Shown here: positions 16,899-25,949 of the stretch, piece by piece
Layout of the letters: each line of letters opens with the position of its first letter
Numbering within the stretch: the first letter of the stretch is position 1
DNA from: Bacteroidota bacterium
GTDB lineage: Bacteria; Bacteroidota; Bacteroidia; Palsa-948
Direction of reading: 5' to 3'
Assembly: GCA_003164895.1 (NCBI GenBank)
Contig: PLUL01000021.1
Span: 1-64,000 of the forward strand
DNA: 64,000 bases
Notes under the pieces: generated by a model
Database searches by the model: none
Told to the model about the DNA's origin: nothing
The model's input: only the letters and a program-made list of their open reading frames with translations
Program-made: the position numbers and the translations under genes

Positions 16899-18026
16899 TT
16901 AAGAAAGAATTATTAAATCAGTATCTCTTGCCGTAAGCATATTATTCAATTCATTAAAAACATTTCTCATCAAAAGTATCCTGAATAAATTAATTCTTGG
17001 CTTGCCAATGCAAATAGTTGTTATTGCCTTTTCTTCCGAAATCTTAATAATTGCTTTTGCCACATTGCTGTCGGTAATTTTAATAACCTCGGCACCTAAT
17101 TCGGTTGCAAGTTTGAAATTATTTATCAGATGACGTTGTTTATCCAAAGGGATTTTATCGGGGCTTTCATTCGGGGTTTCAACAAATAACAAATACCATT
17201 GGGCATTATAATAGTTTGCAAGTCGGGAGGTTTTCCTGATAACTGTTTTTGCACTTTCTTCATTACTGCTTATGCAAGCAAGAAGTTTTTCGTGGCGATA
17301 TGAAAACTGCTTCGGCACTTCCGTTTCCACTTTGCGTTCCACCTGTGCGGCAACTTCTTTAAGTGCGAGTTCGCGCAACTGAAGTATTTTATCTCCCTGA
17401 AAAAAATTACTCAGTGCAGTCTGAATTTTTTGTTTTTCGTAAATCTTTCCTTCCTTCAAGCGCGTTATTAATTCATCAGCTGTCAGGTCAATATTTACAA
17501 CTTCATCTGCTTCTCGCAAAACAGAATCAGGAACGCGTTCTTGTACTTCAATTCCCGTGATGGTTTTTATTTCTTCATTCAAACTTTCGATGTGCTGAAT
17601 ATTTACTGCGCTTATGACATTAATTCCCGCATTCAGAATTTCCATTACATCCTGCCATCGTTTTTCATTTTTACTTCCTGGAATATTGGTATGGGCAAGT
17701 TCATCTACCACTACAATTTCGGGACGCAAACTGAGAATGGCATCCACATCAAGTTCCTCTAATTCTTTGCTTTTATAAAAAACTTTTCTGCGAGGAACTT
17801 CTGGCAAACCCTCCAAAAGTTCAACTGTTTCTTTTCTTCCGTGAGTTTCAATGTATCCAAGTTTTACATCAATTCCATTGCGCAAAAGCGCATGTGCTTC
17901 TTGCAACATGCGATACGTTTTTCCTACGCCCGCACTCATGCCGATGTAGATTTTAAATTTTCCTCTCCTTGATTTTTTTATCAGGCTAAGAAAATGTTCT
18001 ACATTCTGTTCTTTTTCATCTGCCAT
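16899..18026 (-). CDS. kdpD: Stand-alone KdpD sensor (KdpD N-terminal and USP domains)
   Basis: 375 residues, corresponding to the cytoplasmic N-terminal half of KdpD. The KdpD domain has Walker A (GMSAGVGKT, residues 29-37) and a Walker B-like stretch (IVVVDELAHTNIPGS). From about 245 a universal-stress-protein domain (HEKLLACISSNEESAKTVIR, ITTICIGKPR) completes it. Membrane helices and the kinase core are absent; the kinase is the next gene. Classical KdpD proteins are near 900 residues, so this is a genuine split and not a truncation, because both halves begin and end cleanly. The role is to sense potassium limitation or nucleotide state and set the balance of kinase and phosphatase activity. 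Known KdpD N-terminal domains bind ATP and c-di-AMP; whether this one does is unknown. Confidence 0.93.
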   Translation of the reverse strand: MADEKEQNVEHFLSLIKKSRRGKFKIYIGMSAGVGKTYRMLQEAHALLRNGIDVKLGYIETHGRKETVELLEGLPEVPRRKVFYKSKELEELDVDAILSLRPEIVVVDELAHTNIPGSKNEKRWQDVMEILNAGINVISAVNIQHIESLNEEIKTITGIEVQERVPDSVLREADEVVNIDLTADELITRLKEGKIYEKQKIQTALSNFFQGDKILQLRELALKEVAAQVERKVETEVPKQFSYRHEKLLACISSNEESAKTVIRKTSRLANYYNAQWYLLFVETPNESPDKIPLDKQRHLINNFKLATELGAEVIKITDSNVAKAIIKISEEKAITTICIGKPRINLFRILLMRNVFNELNNMLTARDTDLIILS

Positions 18027-18062
18027 TGTCCAAATTTACAATCTAAAGTTAACAGCAACCTG

Positions 18063-18350
18063 CTATTTCTTTTTTTTAAACTGCACCCGATCAATTTCTT
18101 CCTGCTTAATTATTCTTCCAAGTGTATCTGTAGATTCTGTAAGAACAACTGAATTATATTTGTCAATATCTAATTTAGGGATAAAATGCCATTTTATAAC
18201 GTAGGGCTCTCCTACTTCTATGTCCCCGTGAAAATAACCACCAAAAATTCCTTCAAGCATAGAACCATCCTTGAGGAATATCTGAAGTATCCTGCCTTCG
18301 GAATTGCAATATTTATCGTAAATCTCTTTTGAATAATCGTTTTCTTTCAT
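18063..18350 (-). CDS. Small soluble protein of unknown function
   Basis: About 95 residues from ATG 18350 (MKENDYSKEIYDKYCNSEGR). A longer start at 18383 would overlap the upstream gene by 11 bases and adds only low-complexity Asn/Thr residues. The sequence is beta-rich (RILQIFLKDGSMLEGIFGGYF, EPYVIKWHFIPK), with an Sm-like or SH3-like feel, and ends in a lysine run. It lies inside the kdp locus, between the DUF5808 gene and kdpD. I do not know the family. Confidence 0.65.
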   Translation of the reverse strand: MKENDYSKEIYDKYCNSEGRILQIFLKDGSMLEGIFGGYFHGDIEVGEPYVIKWHFIPKLDIDKYNSVVLTESTDTLGRIIKQEEIDRVQFKKKK

Positions 18351-18372
18351 ATTGTAAGTGTTGTTTTTGGTA

Positions 18373-18600
18373 TTATTGTACATATTTTCTAATGAAAATT
18401 ATAGCTATAATAATTCCTAGTAGAGCCAAATATGAGTATGGATTTGAAAAATTTACTGTCCATCCAAAACCAAGAAGTCTCTTAGGAGGGAAAATCCTCT
18501 TGTCTTTTTTGTTATAATACAAAACACCAAATTTCCAGTTGGAAGGATCGCTGTGCCACTGATCCAGTGTTTCTTTGCTTGGTTTTTCTTTTGTTTCCAT
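18373..18600 (-). CDS. DUF5808-type small membrane protein
   Basis: 75 residues. The N-terminal soluble part carries the pattern DPSNWKFGVLYYNKKDKRIFPPKR...GFGWTVNF, which I recognise as the DUF5808 motif. A single C-terminal membrane helix (YLALLGIIIAIIFIRKY) follows. It is 11 bases downstream of the barrel gene in the same direction and so is part of the kdp transcript. The function of DUF5808 is unknown. Confidence 0.75.
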   Translation of the reverse strand: METKEKPSKETLDQWHSDPSNWKFGVLYYNKKDKRIFPPKRLLGFGWTVNFSNPYSYLALLGIIIAIIFIRKYVQ

Positions 18601-18611
18601 ATTAATATTTT

Positions 18612-19934
18612 TTAAAACCGAACAATCAAATCTGCTGCAAAAGAAAATTGATCTTTTTTAGTTCCGTTATCATAAGGCGTTATTCCATTGCCATAAGCTG
18701 TTTCATACCTCAATTCAGGACGTATCGTAATTATATTATTGAAATGATGGACAAATCCGATTGTATGACTTGTATAAAGCGTTGCAAAACCAGTTCCGAT
18801 GCCCTGAAGGTCATCGAGAAAATCATTTCGAATTGAGAGATAATTTTTTGTTGACAAAATCATCTGGAAATAATTTACAAATCCTACCATTGAAGAAATT
18901 CCCGGAACAATAGCACCTATGCCTGTTCCCATAAAGTACGGTTCCTCAGGACCATTAATTACTGTACCGCCTACAGCAGCATTGCGCTGCCACATATAAT
19001 ACATTTCGGTCATCATATGAAACTTCTCACTAAACTTATGCCCCCATGTTTCAACAACCATTTGCAGATTTTCATGCTCATTGGTATAATAACCACTGCC
19101 AATAGAAGTGATACCTCCATATAGGGAGTTATTGTTATTTTTAGATACCCAGCGAAGCATCGCCATTCCATTCAGATTCGCGGAATTACTCCAGGGAGCA
19201 ACATCATTTCCGGCATGAGCTCCAAACTCAAATTGAAAATATTGGTTAAGCCTGATGGTTGCCTGTGCTCCGGTGAACGTGTAAGGATCAACAGTGAACA
19301 TGAGTGAATGGGAATACAAATAATTATCAGGCGCCCATTGTGCTTCAATGTCTGAAGGCGAAATGAAACGACCCGCTTTGATCAGCATTCCCTGCGCCAC
19401 TTTAGGAAAATAGATTAACGCATAGAACTGTGCCGGATCATATCCATAAAGATTATTGTGTTTTAATAGCTGGTCACTAAAAATACCTTTTGCAATAGTG
19501 TAACGATAGTCAATGCCATAGACATTGTCAAAAAGAAATCCCCAATCCACATGCTCTGTCTGAACAGTATTGGGATCTCGTTCAATACGCAAAACAGCCT
19601 GATCAAGTTCAACAGTATTTGGAACAAGGTCGTAAGCGGTAGGGGTATTGGATTTTTTTGACGAACTAAGATCACCTCCGACATCTATCCAGCCATAAAT
19701 TTTTATTCTATTTTTCTTATTAACAAGGTGGAGGAACTTTTGTAAAGGATAATACGTTTCATCATTTGCTGTTCCAATGATTGGAGCCCCATCCCATTCT
19801 GAACCTGGGAAAGGAGGCGATGGCAGCGGACTTGGCAATACCCTTGTGGAAGATGTATCATTCTGCGCTTTCGCTTCCCGATAGCCAAGTATTAAAATAC
19901 TTGCTGCAAAAAATATTAATAATATATTCTTCAT
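18612..19934 (-). CDS. Outer-membrane beta-barrel, BBP2 type (first of two)
   Basis: 440 residues with a signal peptide (MKNILLIFFAASILILGYREAKAQ), a Pro/Ser linker and then a series of amphipathic strands with aromatic girdles. The barrel opens with IKIYGWIDVGGDLSSS and ends with FSFAADLIVRF, a C-terminal Phe as in outer-membrane proteins. The pattern (GWIDVG, YTIAKGIFSDQ, AGRFISP) fits the putative beta-barrel porin-2 family. Its place in the kdp locus suggests that it helps ions or solutes cross the outer membrane when potassium is scarce. That is inference. A second BBP2-like barrel lies four genes upstream in the same locus. Confidence 0.85.
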   Translation of the reverse strand: MKNILLIFFAASILILGYREAKAQNDTSSTRVLPSPLPSPPFPGSEWDGAPIIGTANDETYYPLQKFLHLVNKKNRIKIYGWIDVGGDLSSSKKSNTPTAYDLVPNTVELDQAVLRIERDPNTVQTEHVDWGFLFDNVYGIDYRYTIAKGIFSDQLLKHNNLYGYDPAQFYALIYFPKVAQGMLIKAGRFISPSDIEAQWAPDNYLYSHSLMFTVDPYTFTGAQATIRLNQYFQFEFGAHAGNDVAPWSNSANLNGMAMLRWVSKNNNNSLYGGITSIGSGYYTNEHENLQMVVETWGHKFSEKFHMMTEMYYMWQRNAAVGGTVINGPEEPYFMGTGIGAIVPGISSMVGFVNYFQMILSTKNYLSIRNDFLDDLQGIGTGFATLYTSHTIGFVHHFNNIITIRPELRYETAYGNGITPYDNGTKKDQFSFAADLIVRF

Positions 19935-19955
19935 CTTTGAAAAAACATTCGGTTT

Positions 19956-20861
19956 TTATTTATCGTTTAATATCAAAGGCATTCCTTTGCCATTACCCAT
20001 TATAATTATTTTGGCATTGGGAGATAATGCTATCTCCTTATTTGCTTTTATCATTTCATATTGTAATTGCTGCTCGCTTAAGCCGGTATTGATAATTTTC
20101 TGGTAATCGGCAATGCCTTGCGCTTCTACACGTTTTCTTTGCGCTTCCTGCGTTTCTTTTTGCAACACAAACTGCATTTTTTGTGCATCTTGCTCTGCAT
20201 TTATTTTAGATTCAATAGCAACTTTTACAGACTGCGGAAGAGTAATATTTCTTACCAGCAATTGCTCCAATACAAGCCCTCTGTCTTTAAAATCTTTTTC
20301 AATGCCTTTAAATATCCTTCCCTGAAACTCGTCTCTCTTTGTTGAGTAGAGGGCAACCGCATCGTAATAGACGGCATTATCGCGAATTTTAGTTCGGGTA
20401 ATAGGTCGTACAATAGTGTTTTTATAATCAGAACCAATTTCTTTTAATATTCGCGGAGCTTCATTTGGAAGTACGCGATACAAAACCGTGAGATCAATAA
20501 TTACTTCCAATCCATCGGCTGATAATACCCGTATCGCATCGTCTCCGCCCTTGTCGCCTTCATCATGAACGCCCGACATAGTATAATTTTGTGTTTTAAT
20601 ATCAAACATGGTTACTTCAGCTAATGGGTTTATATAATTTAAACCACTTTCTAATACCCGGTCATTCACTTTCCCAAATAAAGTTTGAACTCCTGCCTGT
20701 CCTGCCTCTACTTGCTTAACAACTGAAATGGCAATACCTGCCACTATTACCAATATACCAACGGTATTCAGGGTAGAATAGTAACGGTATAAATTATCAT
20801 TGACTCTTATTACAAAATAAGATATAGCGATGATGATGATACCTGCAATAATGATTAACAT
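19956..20861 (-). CDS. SPFH/prohibitin-family membrane protein
   Basis: 301 residues. Two hydrophobic segments at the N terminus (about 2-20 and 30-48) are followed by the SPFH domain (VEAGQAGVQTLFGKVNDRVLESGLNYINPL) and a long charged coiled coil (KINAEQDAQKMQFVLQKETQ, QRKRVEAQGIADYQKIINTG). The family forms ring-like membrane scaffolds that organise microdomains and often guard proteases or transporters. Length is usual for prohibitin-like proteins. Placement between two barrel genes in a kdp locus is unusual and suggests envelope organisation around the pump. The partner is not known. Confidence 0.9.
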   Translation of the reverse strand: MLIIIAGIIIIAISYFVIRVNDNLYRYYSTLNTVGILVIVAGIAISVVKQVEAGQAGVQTLFGKVNDRVLESGLNYINPLAEVTMFDIKTQNYTMSGVHDEGDKGGDDAIRVLSADGLEVIIDLTVLYRVLPNEAPRILKEIGSDYKNTIVRPITRTKIRDNAVYYDAVALYSTKRDEFQGRIFKGIEKDFKDRGLVLEQLLVRNITLPQSVKVAIESKINAEQDAQKMQFVLQKETQEAQRKRVEAQGIADYQKIINTGLSEQQLQYEMIKANKEIALSPNAKIIIMGNGKGMPLILNDK

Positions 20862-20937
20862 TTTGTCCTCCTTTTTTTAGTTGATTTGAATAATTGTTTT
20901 TTGTAAACTCTGTATGCTGATAAAAATTAAATCCATT

Positions 20938-21183
20938 TTATAATCTATTTCTCAAAAATTCAAAAACTAAATACCCAATGAGCGCTAAAACAATAGCTAT
21001 AATGAAATTGGTCATTGTAAAAATATCTTGAACAGCCCACATTAATCCTTTACTCTGTCCTAACCCCGAATGTGTAAATTCCCCCATCAAAAGATTTGAG
21101 TAGAAAAGAAAAACGATAAATCCAACTTCAAGGACAGCTCTCCAAAAAGGATTTAGTTTTTTTGTCTTTCTCTGTTCCTGCAT
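20938..21183 (-). CDS. Small membrane protein, two helices
   Basis: 81 residues with a basic N terminus (MQEQRKTKKLNPFWRAVLEV) and two membrane helices (about 18-33, EVGFIVFLFYSNLLMGEF, and about 58-76, NFIIAIVLALIGYLVF), ending in FEFLRNRL. It lies upstream of the SPFH gene in the same direction with a 76-base gap, so the two may form a pair. No known domain. Confidence 0.75.
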   Translation of the reverse strand: MQEQRKTKKLNPFWRAVLEVGFIVFLFYSNLLMGEFTHSGLGQSKGLMWAVQDIFTMTNFIIAIVLALIGYLVFEFLRNRL

Positions 21184-21202
21184 TGGTTTATAACTTATAT
21201 GT

Positions 21203-21239
21203 AAAACAACCCGTTGAGTTTTTCTCTTCGGGTTGTTTT
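21203..21239 (-). terminator. Hairpin between the upstream barrel gene and the SPFH pair
   Basis: An 11-bp perfect stem AAAACAACCCG / CGGGTTGTTTT with a 15-base loop lies 27 bases beyond the barrel stop. On the minus strand it ends in GTTTT followed by ACAT, so the U-tract is short. It could be a partial terminator that lowers expression of the distal genes, or an mRNA 3'-end stabiliser. Confidence 0.6.
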
Positions 21240-21265
21240 GAACTCAAACAAATAACAATCCGCTT

Positions 21266-22648
21266 TTACAATCGGAAAAGCACCGCGACAATAACCCTGT
21301 CTTCTGTTTTCACTAAATCCGGTGCCCAATTTGGATAGGCAGTACCGGGTCCGAAAGCTGTTGTTGTATAACCAGTTGGAGAAGTAACTCCTCCGGGACC
21401 GGCAAAGTAATTAACGTTTGAACCACGATGCACATATTCCAAACGGAATTCTACACTTTGATTTGGCATCCAGCTTATATTAGTTGAATAATCCCAACCC
21501 CAAAATTGGTCGCCGGGATTTTCTGTGAACGGATGCGTGCCAGCAGCTTGAGTGGGACTATATTGATTTGGAAAAGGACTTGCATCGCCTGTTGGAGCAA
21601 GAACCAAATAGCGTCCGGGATTTGTCATCCAACCTCCTCCAACACACCATGCCCATTTTCCATGACCAAACCAAATACGGTTATATACCATCCAACTGAC
21701 AAAATTTTGTGCGGGACCTTGAAGCGAATCGCCATTCTTAAAACCATTTACTCCATCACCTTTTTCAAAACCAAAGTCAACTGTTGCTGACAATGCCATT
21801 TGTGTTATTCCTTTTTTGGATTTTGGTTTATGAAAATATCTTGCTAAAAAACTATTATCGGAGTGAAATCTATGCCTTCCAACTAAACCTGCCGCATCGC
21901 TTCCATAGTAGTCATTGGTCAGAAGTTTAATATTTTCATTCGGGCACCAAGTAATATTTCCGCCAAAACCTGGCATGTCATTAAACGATCCATAGCTTTG
22001 CCATCCGTTGATGAGCCATGGCTCTATCTTCAAAGTTTTTGATGGGAAAATCTGAACTCGGATGCCGTTGAAAAACCAAGGAGTATTATCAGAAGTATAA
22101 GATGCCTGATATTCCCAGTTCTCCACTTGATAATACGAATTGAGACCTACATATGACATAAACATACCTCCATCCACATTAATTCCGTGCATCACATTAA
22201 AGTGATACCCTCCATACGCTTCGCTTATATAACGATAAGCATCTGCCAAATCATATTGACCGCGATAAGGACTTAAATCATTTCGGGGAACAACTGTAGA
22301 GCGTGTTCCGAATTGAGTCATTATCCTTCCGCGTGCTCCATTATAAGTAAAATCACCTCCGATAGCGGCACATGAAACTTCCATTTCATTGGTGCGAGCC
22401 ATTGCTGTGGAACCGACAACCGTATGATCTATTGGATTTGCTCCGGAATAATTGGCATTGGCATCTACCATGATACATCCGGTAACATATTTACTTGACA
22501 ATACGGATGAATCTCTGCGGTCATTGCCATTTTGCCACGACCAATCCTGCCCTTCAAAAGGAATTTGGGATTTGATCGAATCCTTTTTTTGCGCAAAAGC
22601 CGTCAATGCACTTGCAAAGAGAGCGATGCTTAGTAATTGTGTTTTCAT
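21266..22648 (-). CDS. Outer-membrane beta-barrel, BBP2 type (second)
   Basis: 460 residues with a signal peptide (MKTQLLSIALFASALTAFAQ). Many amphipathic strands rich in Tyr, Trp and Asn follow (WFFNGIRVQIFPSKTLKIEPW, DQFWGWDYSTNISWMPNQSV). The C-terminal strand ends in IVAVLFRL. It belongs to the same broad family as the other barrel of the locus (both have PW-type turn motifs and a central WFGHGKWAWCVGGG-like segment). It comes 15 bases after the stop of the 200-residue gene, which in turn follows kdpC. Its role in potassium or solute entry is inferred from the operon only. Confidence 0.85.
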   Translation of the reverse strand: MKTQLLSIALFASALTAFAQKKDSIKSQIPFEGQDWSWQNGNDRRDSSVLSSKYVTGCIMVDANANYSGANPIDHTVVGSTAMARTNEMEVSCAAIGGDFTYNGARGRIMTQFGTRSTVVPRNDLSPYRGQYDLADAYRYISEAYGGYHFNVMHGINVDGGMFMSYVGLNSYYQVENWEYQASYTSDNTPWFFNGIRVQIFPSKTLKIEPWLINGWQSYGSFNDMPGFGGNITWCPNENIKLLTNDYYGSDAAGLVGRHRFHSDNSFLARYFHKPKSKKGITQMALSATVDFGFEKGDGVNGFKNGDSLQGPAQNFVSWMVYNRIWFGHGKWAWCVGGGWMTNPGRYLVLAPTGDASPFPNQYSPTQAAGTHPFTENPGDQFWGWDYSTNISWMPNQSVEFRLEYVHRGSNVNYFAGPGGVTSPTGYTTTAFGPGTAYPNWAPDLVKTEDRVIVAVLFRL

Positions 22649-22662
22649 AGTTGTGGATTTAT

Positions 22663-23265
22663 TTATTTATTTTGGTTTGTTACTGATTGGCTCAACAGAT
22701 AATTTACTTTATACATTTTATTATTATTATCAAAAGTCGAAATATCTTTTTCTGAAGAAAACTCCTGGTCAAGCTTGTTATGGAATTTTACATTATCAGG
22801 GAAACTGTTTTTGAGATTACTGATTGTCAGAGGAAGGATAGCAGAATTTAATGTTGTGCTGAAAAAATATTTTTTAACAAATTCACGTGCTTTGCCATTG
22901 GCCGAAGTAACGGCAACATCAGCAACATAAATAACAATAGTTTTATTTTCTACTATCTGATATTCCTTGTCTCGTTCTGTAAAAAATCTGTAATCATTTT
23001 GATGGCAATCCCGAAAACCAAAAATGCTGTCTTTATATAATTGTATTTTTTTCCCTTTTTTAAATACGTCTATATAGTTTTTAGACAAAAAATGATTTAA
23101 TTTTATTTTACCGGAAGATGAATCGCAATTAACTTCATAAGAAAGTTTATTACCCTTATAATCTTGGTAATTTATAAATATGCCACTATAAGCAATGGTA
23201 TCAGATTTCTGAGCAAAAGAGAATTGTACAAGAAAAATAAAAAATAAAAATGCAATTGTCTTCAT
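22663..23265 (-). CDS. Exported protein of unknown function in the kdp operon
   Basis: 200 residues with a signal peptide (MKTIAFLFFIFLVQFSFAQ). The mature part is polar and beta-rich (FINYQDYKGNKLSYEVNC, YFFTERDKEYQIVENKTIVI) with two Cys that could pair. No known domain is recognised. It lies 8 bases after kdpC and 14 bases before the barrel gene, so it is surely in the operon. Its periplasmic location makes it a candidate adaptor between pump and barrel. That is a guess from position. Confidence 0.75.
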   Translation of the reverse strand: MKTIAFLFFIFLVQFSFAQKSDTIAYSGIFINYQDYKGNKLSYEVNCDSSSGKIKLNHFLSKNYIDVFKKGKKIQLYKDSIFGFRDCHQNDYRFFTERDKEYQIVENKTIVIYVADVAVTSANGKAREFVKKYFFSTTLNSAILPLTISNLKNSFPDNVKFHNKLDQEFSSEKDISTFDNNNKMYKVNYLLSQSVTNQNK

Positions 23266-23273
23266 AGTAATAA

Positions 23274-23852
23274 TTATTTGAGATTATCTAATGCGATGTT
23301 CAGTTTAAGCACATTCACTTTTCCGGGACCCAGCAATCCGAATAATGGTCCTTCTTTTATTTTATCAATAAGGTCATAAAGTTCTTTTTCACTTCTGTTT
23401 CTTATTTTAGAAATTCTCGGCACCTGTATTTTAGCTGCCTGAAAAGAAATGTCAGGATCTAATCCGCTGCCCGATGCAGTTACCATTTCAACAGGTATGT
23501 CCGATTTTTTAACTGCCGGATTATGAATCATAAACGTATCAATGCGCGCTTGTACCTGTGCAAGGTATTCAGCATTGGTGGGTCCTTTATTGCTTGCTCC
23601 GGAACCTGCGGCATTGTAGCCCACGGCTGAAGGACGCGACCAGAAATATTTATCAGCGGTGAATGTCTGCCCGATATTTGTAAAACCATATTTTGAATTG
23701 CCGTTCGCATTTCCATAGCTTATGATTTCACCTTTGCCATGGTTGGGAGCAACAACTTGCCCGATTCCCCATACGACCAACGTGTATGCGCCTGAGAAAA
23801 AGAGAATGCAAACAAGAGTTAGTTTGATTGCGGGTAATAAATGAGTTTTCAT
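23274..23852 (-). CDS. kdpC: KdpC, potassium-transporting ATPase subunit C
   Basis: 192 residues with one N-terminal membrane helix (about 9-30, KLTLVCILFFSGAYTLVVWG) and a periplasmic domain. Family motifs are all present: YFWSRPSAVGYN, ASNKGPTNAEYL, VTASGSGLDPDIS and AAKIQVPRISKIR. KdpC binds KdpA and stabilises the KdpFABC complex. It is encoded 20 bases after kdpB. Confidence 0.97.
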   Translation of the reverse strand: MKTHLLPAIKLTLVCILFFSGAYTLVVWGIGQVVAPNHGKGEIISYGNANGNSKYGFTNIGQTFTADKYFWSRPSAVGYNAAGSGASNKGPTNAEYLAQVQARIDTFMIHNPAVKKSDIPVEMVTASGSGLDPDISFQAAKIQVPRISKIRNRSEKELYDLIDKIKEGPLFGLLGPGKVNVLKLNIALDNLK

Positions 23853-23872
23853 TTTATTTTAAGTTTTTATTA

Positions 23873-25921
23873 TTATATGAAGAATGCGACAGCCATGTCA
23901 ATGAGTTTAATTCCGATGAACGGGATAAGTACACCGCCACCGCCATAAATGAAAAGATTGCGTTGCAGCAATGCACTTGCGCCAATGGGTTTGTAAGTAA
24001 CACCTTTCAACGCAAGCGGAATAAGCATTGGAATAATTATTGCGTTAAAGATTACTGCTGAAAGAATCGCGCTTGCAGGTGAATGCAAATGCATAATGTT
24101 CAATGCTTGTAATGCCGGAATAGATGTAATAAAAAGTGCCGGTACGATGGCAAAATATTTTGCCACGTCATTGGCAATGGAAAAAGTGGTAAGAGTTCCG
24201 CGCGTCATCAGTAATTGTTTTCCTATCTCAACTATTTCGATAAGTTTTGTTGGGTCATTATCTAAATCAACCATGTTGCCTGCTTCTTTTGCAGCTTGTG
24301 TTCCGCTGTTCATGGCAACGCCTACATCCGCCTGAGCAAGTGCAGGAGCATCGTTGGTTCCATCGCCCATCATGGCAACAAGTTTTCCGAGCTTCTGTTC
24401 CTTTTTGATGTAGTTCATTTTATCTTCGGGTTTTGCTTCGGCAATAAAATCATCTACTCCTGCTTTTCCCGCAATGTATTTTGCTGTAAGCGGATTATCG
24501 CCCGTTACCATCACCGTTTTAACTCCCATTTTTCTCAGGCGTTCAAATCGTTCACTGATGCCTGGTTTGATAATATCCTGCAATTCAATTACGCCAACTA
24601 CTTTTTCATTTTCAGAAACAACCAAAGGTGTTCCGCCATTTGAAGCAATTTCCTTCACCTTAACTTCCATATCTCTGTGAAGTTGATTTCCTGCTTTTTC
24701 ACACAAGTTTTTAATAGCATCAAAAGCTCCCTTGCGGATACGAACTCCATTTGAAATATCTATTCCGCTGGAGCGAGTTTCTGCGGAGAATTTAACAAAG
24801 CGTGCATCTTTCAAAAGTGCATCGGTAGCTTGAGTTTTTGCTCCCTGACTTTTTGCAAGTTCAACAATGGATTTACCTTCGGGTGTTTCATCGGATAGAG
24901 ATGATAAAACACAATCAGCAATAAATTTTTCATTGTCCACGCCAACAGAAGGATAAAAATTAGTTGCTTTTCTGTTGCCGATTGTTATGGTTCCGGTTTT
25001 GTCAAGTAACAATACATCAAGGTCACCAGCAGTTTCCACTGCTTTGCCAGATTTTGTAATCACATTAGCGCGTAAAGCTCTGTCCATTCCCGCAATGCCG
25101 ATTGCTGAAAGCAGACCTCCGATGGTGGTAGGAATTAAACAAACAAAAAGAGAAATGTATGCAGCTATTGTGATTGAAGTATGCGCATAATCAGCATAAA
25201 ATTTTAATGTAACGCAAACGATGGTGAAGATGAGAGTGAAACCTGCTAATAAAATTGTCAATGCAATTTCATTCGGAGTTTTTTGACGCGATGCACCTTC
25301 CACTAATGCAATCATTTTATCTAAGAAACTTTCTCCCGGTTCTGTTGTTACCTGCACTTTTATTTTGTCTGACAAAACTTTTGTTCCGCCTGTAACCGAT
25401 GATTTATCTCCGCCTGATTCACGAATCACGGGAGCGCTTTCGCCGGTAATAGCCGATTCATCAATGGTGGCAATGCCCTCAATGATTTCTCCGTCTGTCG
25501 GAATAATATCTCCTGTTTCGCAGATAAATACATCGCCTTTAATTAATGAAGATGAGCTTACAACTTTTATTTCGTTAGCAATAATTTTTTTTGCCGGAGT
25601 TTCTTCGCGTGTTTTACGCAGGGAATTTGCCTGTGCTTTTCCGCGAGCTTCGGCAATAGCTTCAGCAAAATTTGCAAACAATAAAGTAAGAAACAGAATA
25701 ACAAATATTGAGAAGTTGTATCCAACTGAACCTTCAGAAGTGTCTTTCGACATCATACTGTAAACTGTTACATACAACATGACGGCTGTTCCGATCTCCA
25801 CTGTAAACATGACAGGATTGCGGAACATGATACGCGGATTCAGCTTAACAAACGATTGCACTAACGCTTCGTTCACCAGTTCTTTTTGGAAGAGGGCGGT
25901 ATTTCTTTGTCTTTTAGCCAT
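23873..25921 (-). CDS. kdpB: KdpB, P-type ATPase catalytic subunit
   Basis: 682 residues, the normal size. The catalytic Asp is in [11 protein letters not shown] near residue 306. The actuator domain has [15 protein letters not shown], including the Ser that is inhibited by phosphorylation in E. coli. The nucleotide-binding part has [15 protein letters not shown] and the hinge is [16 protein letters not shown]. The C-terminal helices end [10 protein letters not shown]. It powers high-affinity K+ uptake through KdpA. All catalytic residues are intact, so it is expected to be functional. Confidence 0.98.
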   Translation of the reverse strand: MAKRQRNTALFQKELVNEALVQSFVKLNPRIMFRNPVMFTVEIGTAVMLYVTVYSMMSKDTSEGSVGYNFSIFVILFLTLLFANFAEAIAEARGKAQANSLRKTREETPAKKIIANEIKVVSSSSLIKGDVFICETGDIIPTDGEIIEGIATIDESAITGESAPVIRESGGDKSSVTGGTKVLSDKIKVQVTTEPGESFLDKMIALVEGASRQKTPNEIALTILLAGFTLIFTIVCVTLKFYADYAHTSITIAAYISLFVCLIPTTIGGLLSAIGIAGMDRALRANVITKSGKAVETAGDLDVLLLDKTGTITIGNRKATNFYPSVGVDNEKFIADCVLSSLSDETPEGKSIVELAKSQGAKTQATDALLKDARFVKFSAETRSSGIDISNGVRIRKGAFDAIKNLCEKAGNQLHRDMEVKVKEIASNGGTPLVVSENEKVVGVIELQDIIKPGISERFERLRKMGVKTVMVTGDNPLTAKYIAGKAGVDDFIAEAKPEDKMNYIKKEQKLGKLVAMMGDGTNDAPALAQADVGVAMNSGTQAAKEAGNMVDLDNDPTKLIEIVEIGKQLLMTRGTLTTFSIANDVAKYFAIVPALFITSIPALQALNIMHLHSPASAILSAVIFNAIIIPMLIPLALKGVTYKPIGASALLQRNLFIYGGGGVLIPFIGIKLIDMAVAFFI

Positions 25922-25949
25922 GGCCTTATTATTAAAATGTTTTCTATTA

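Noticed and set aside
24096-25763. Several plus-strand frames over kdpB
   Set aside because: All are complements of the highly conserved ATPase gene.
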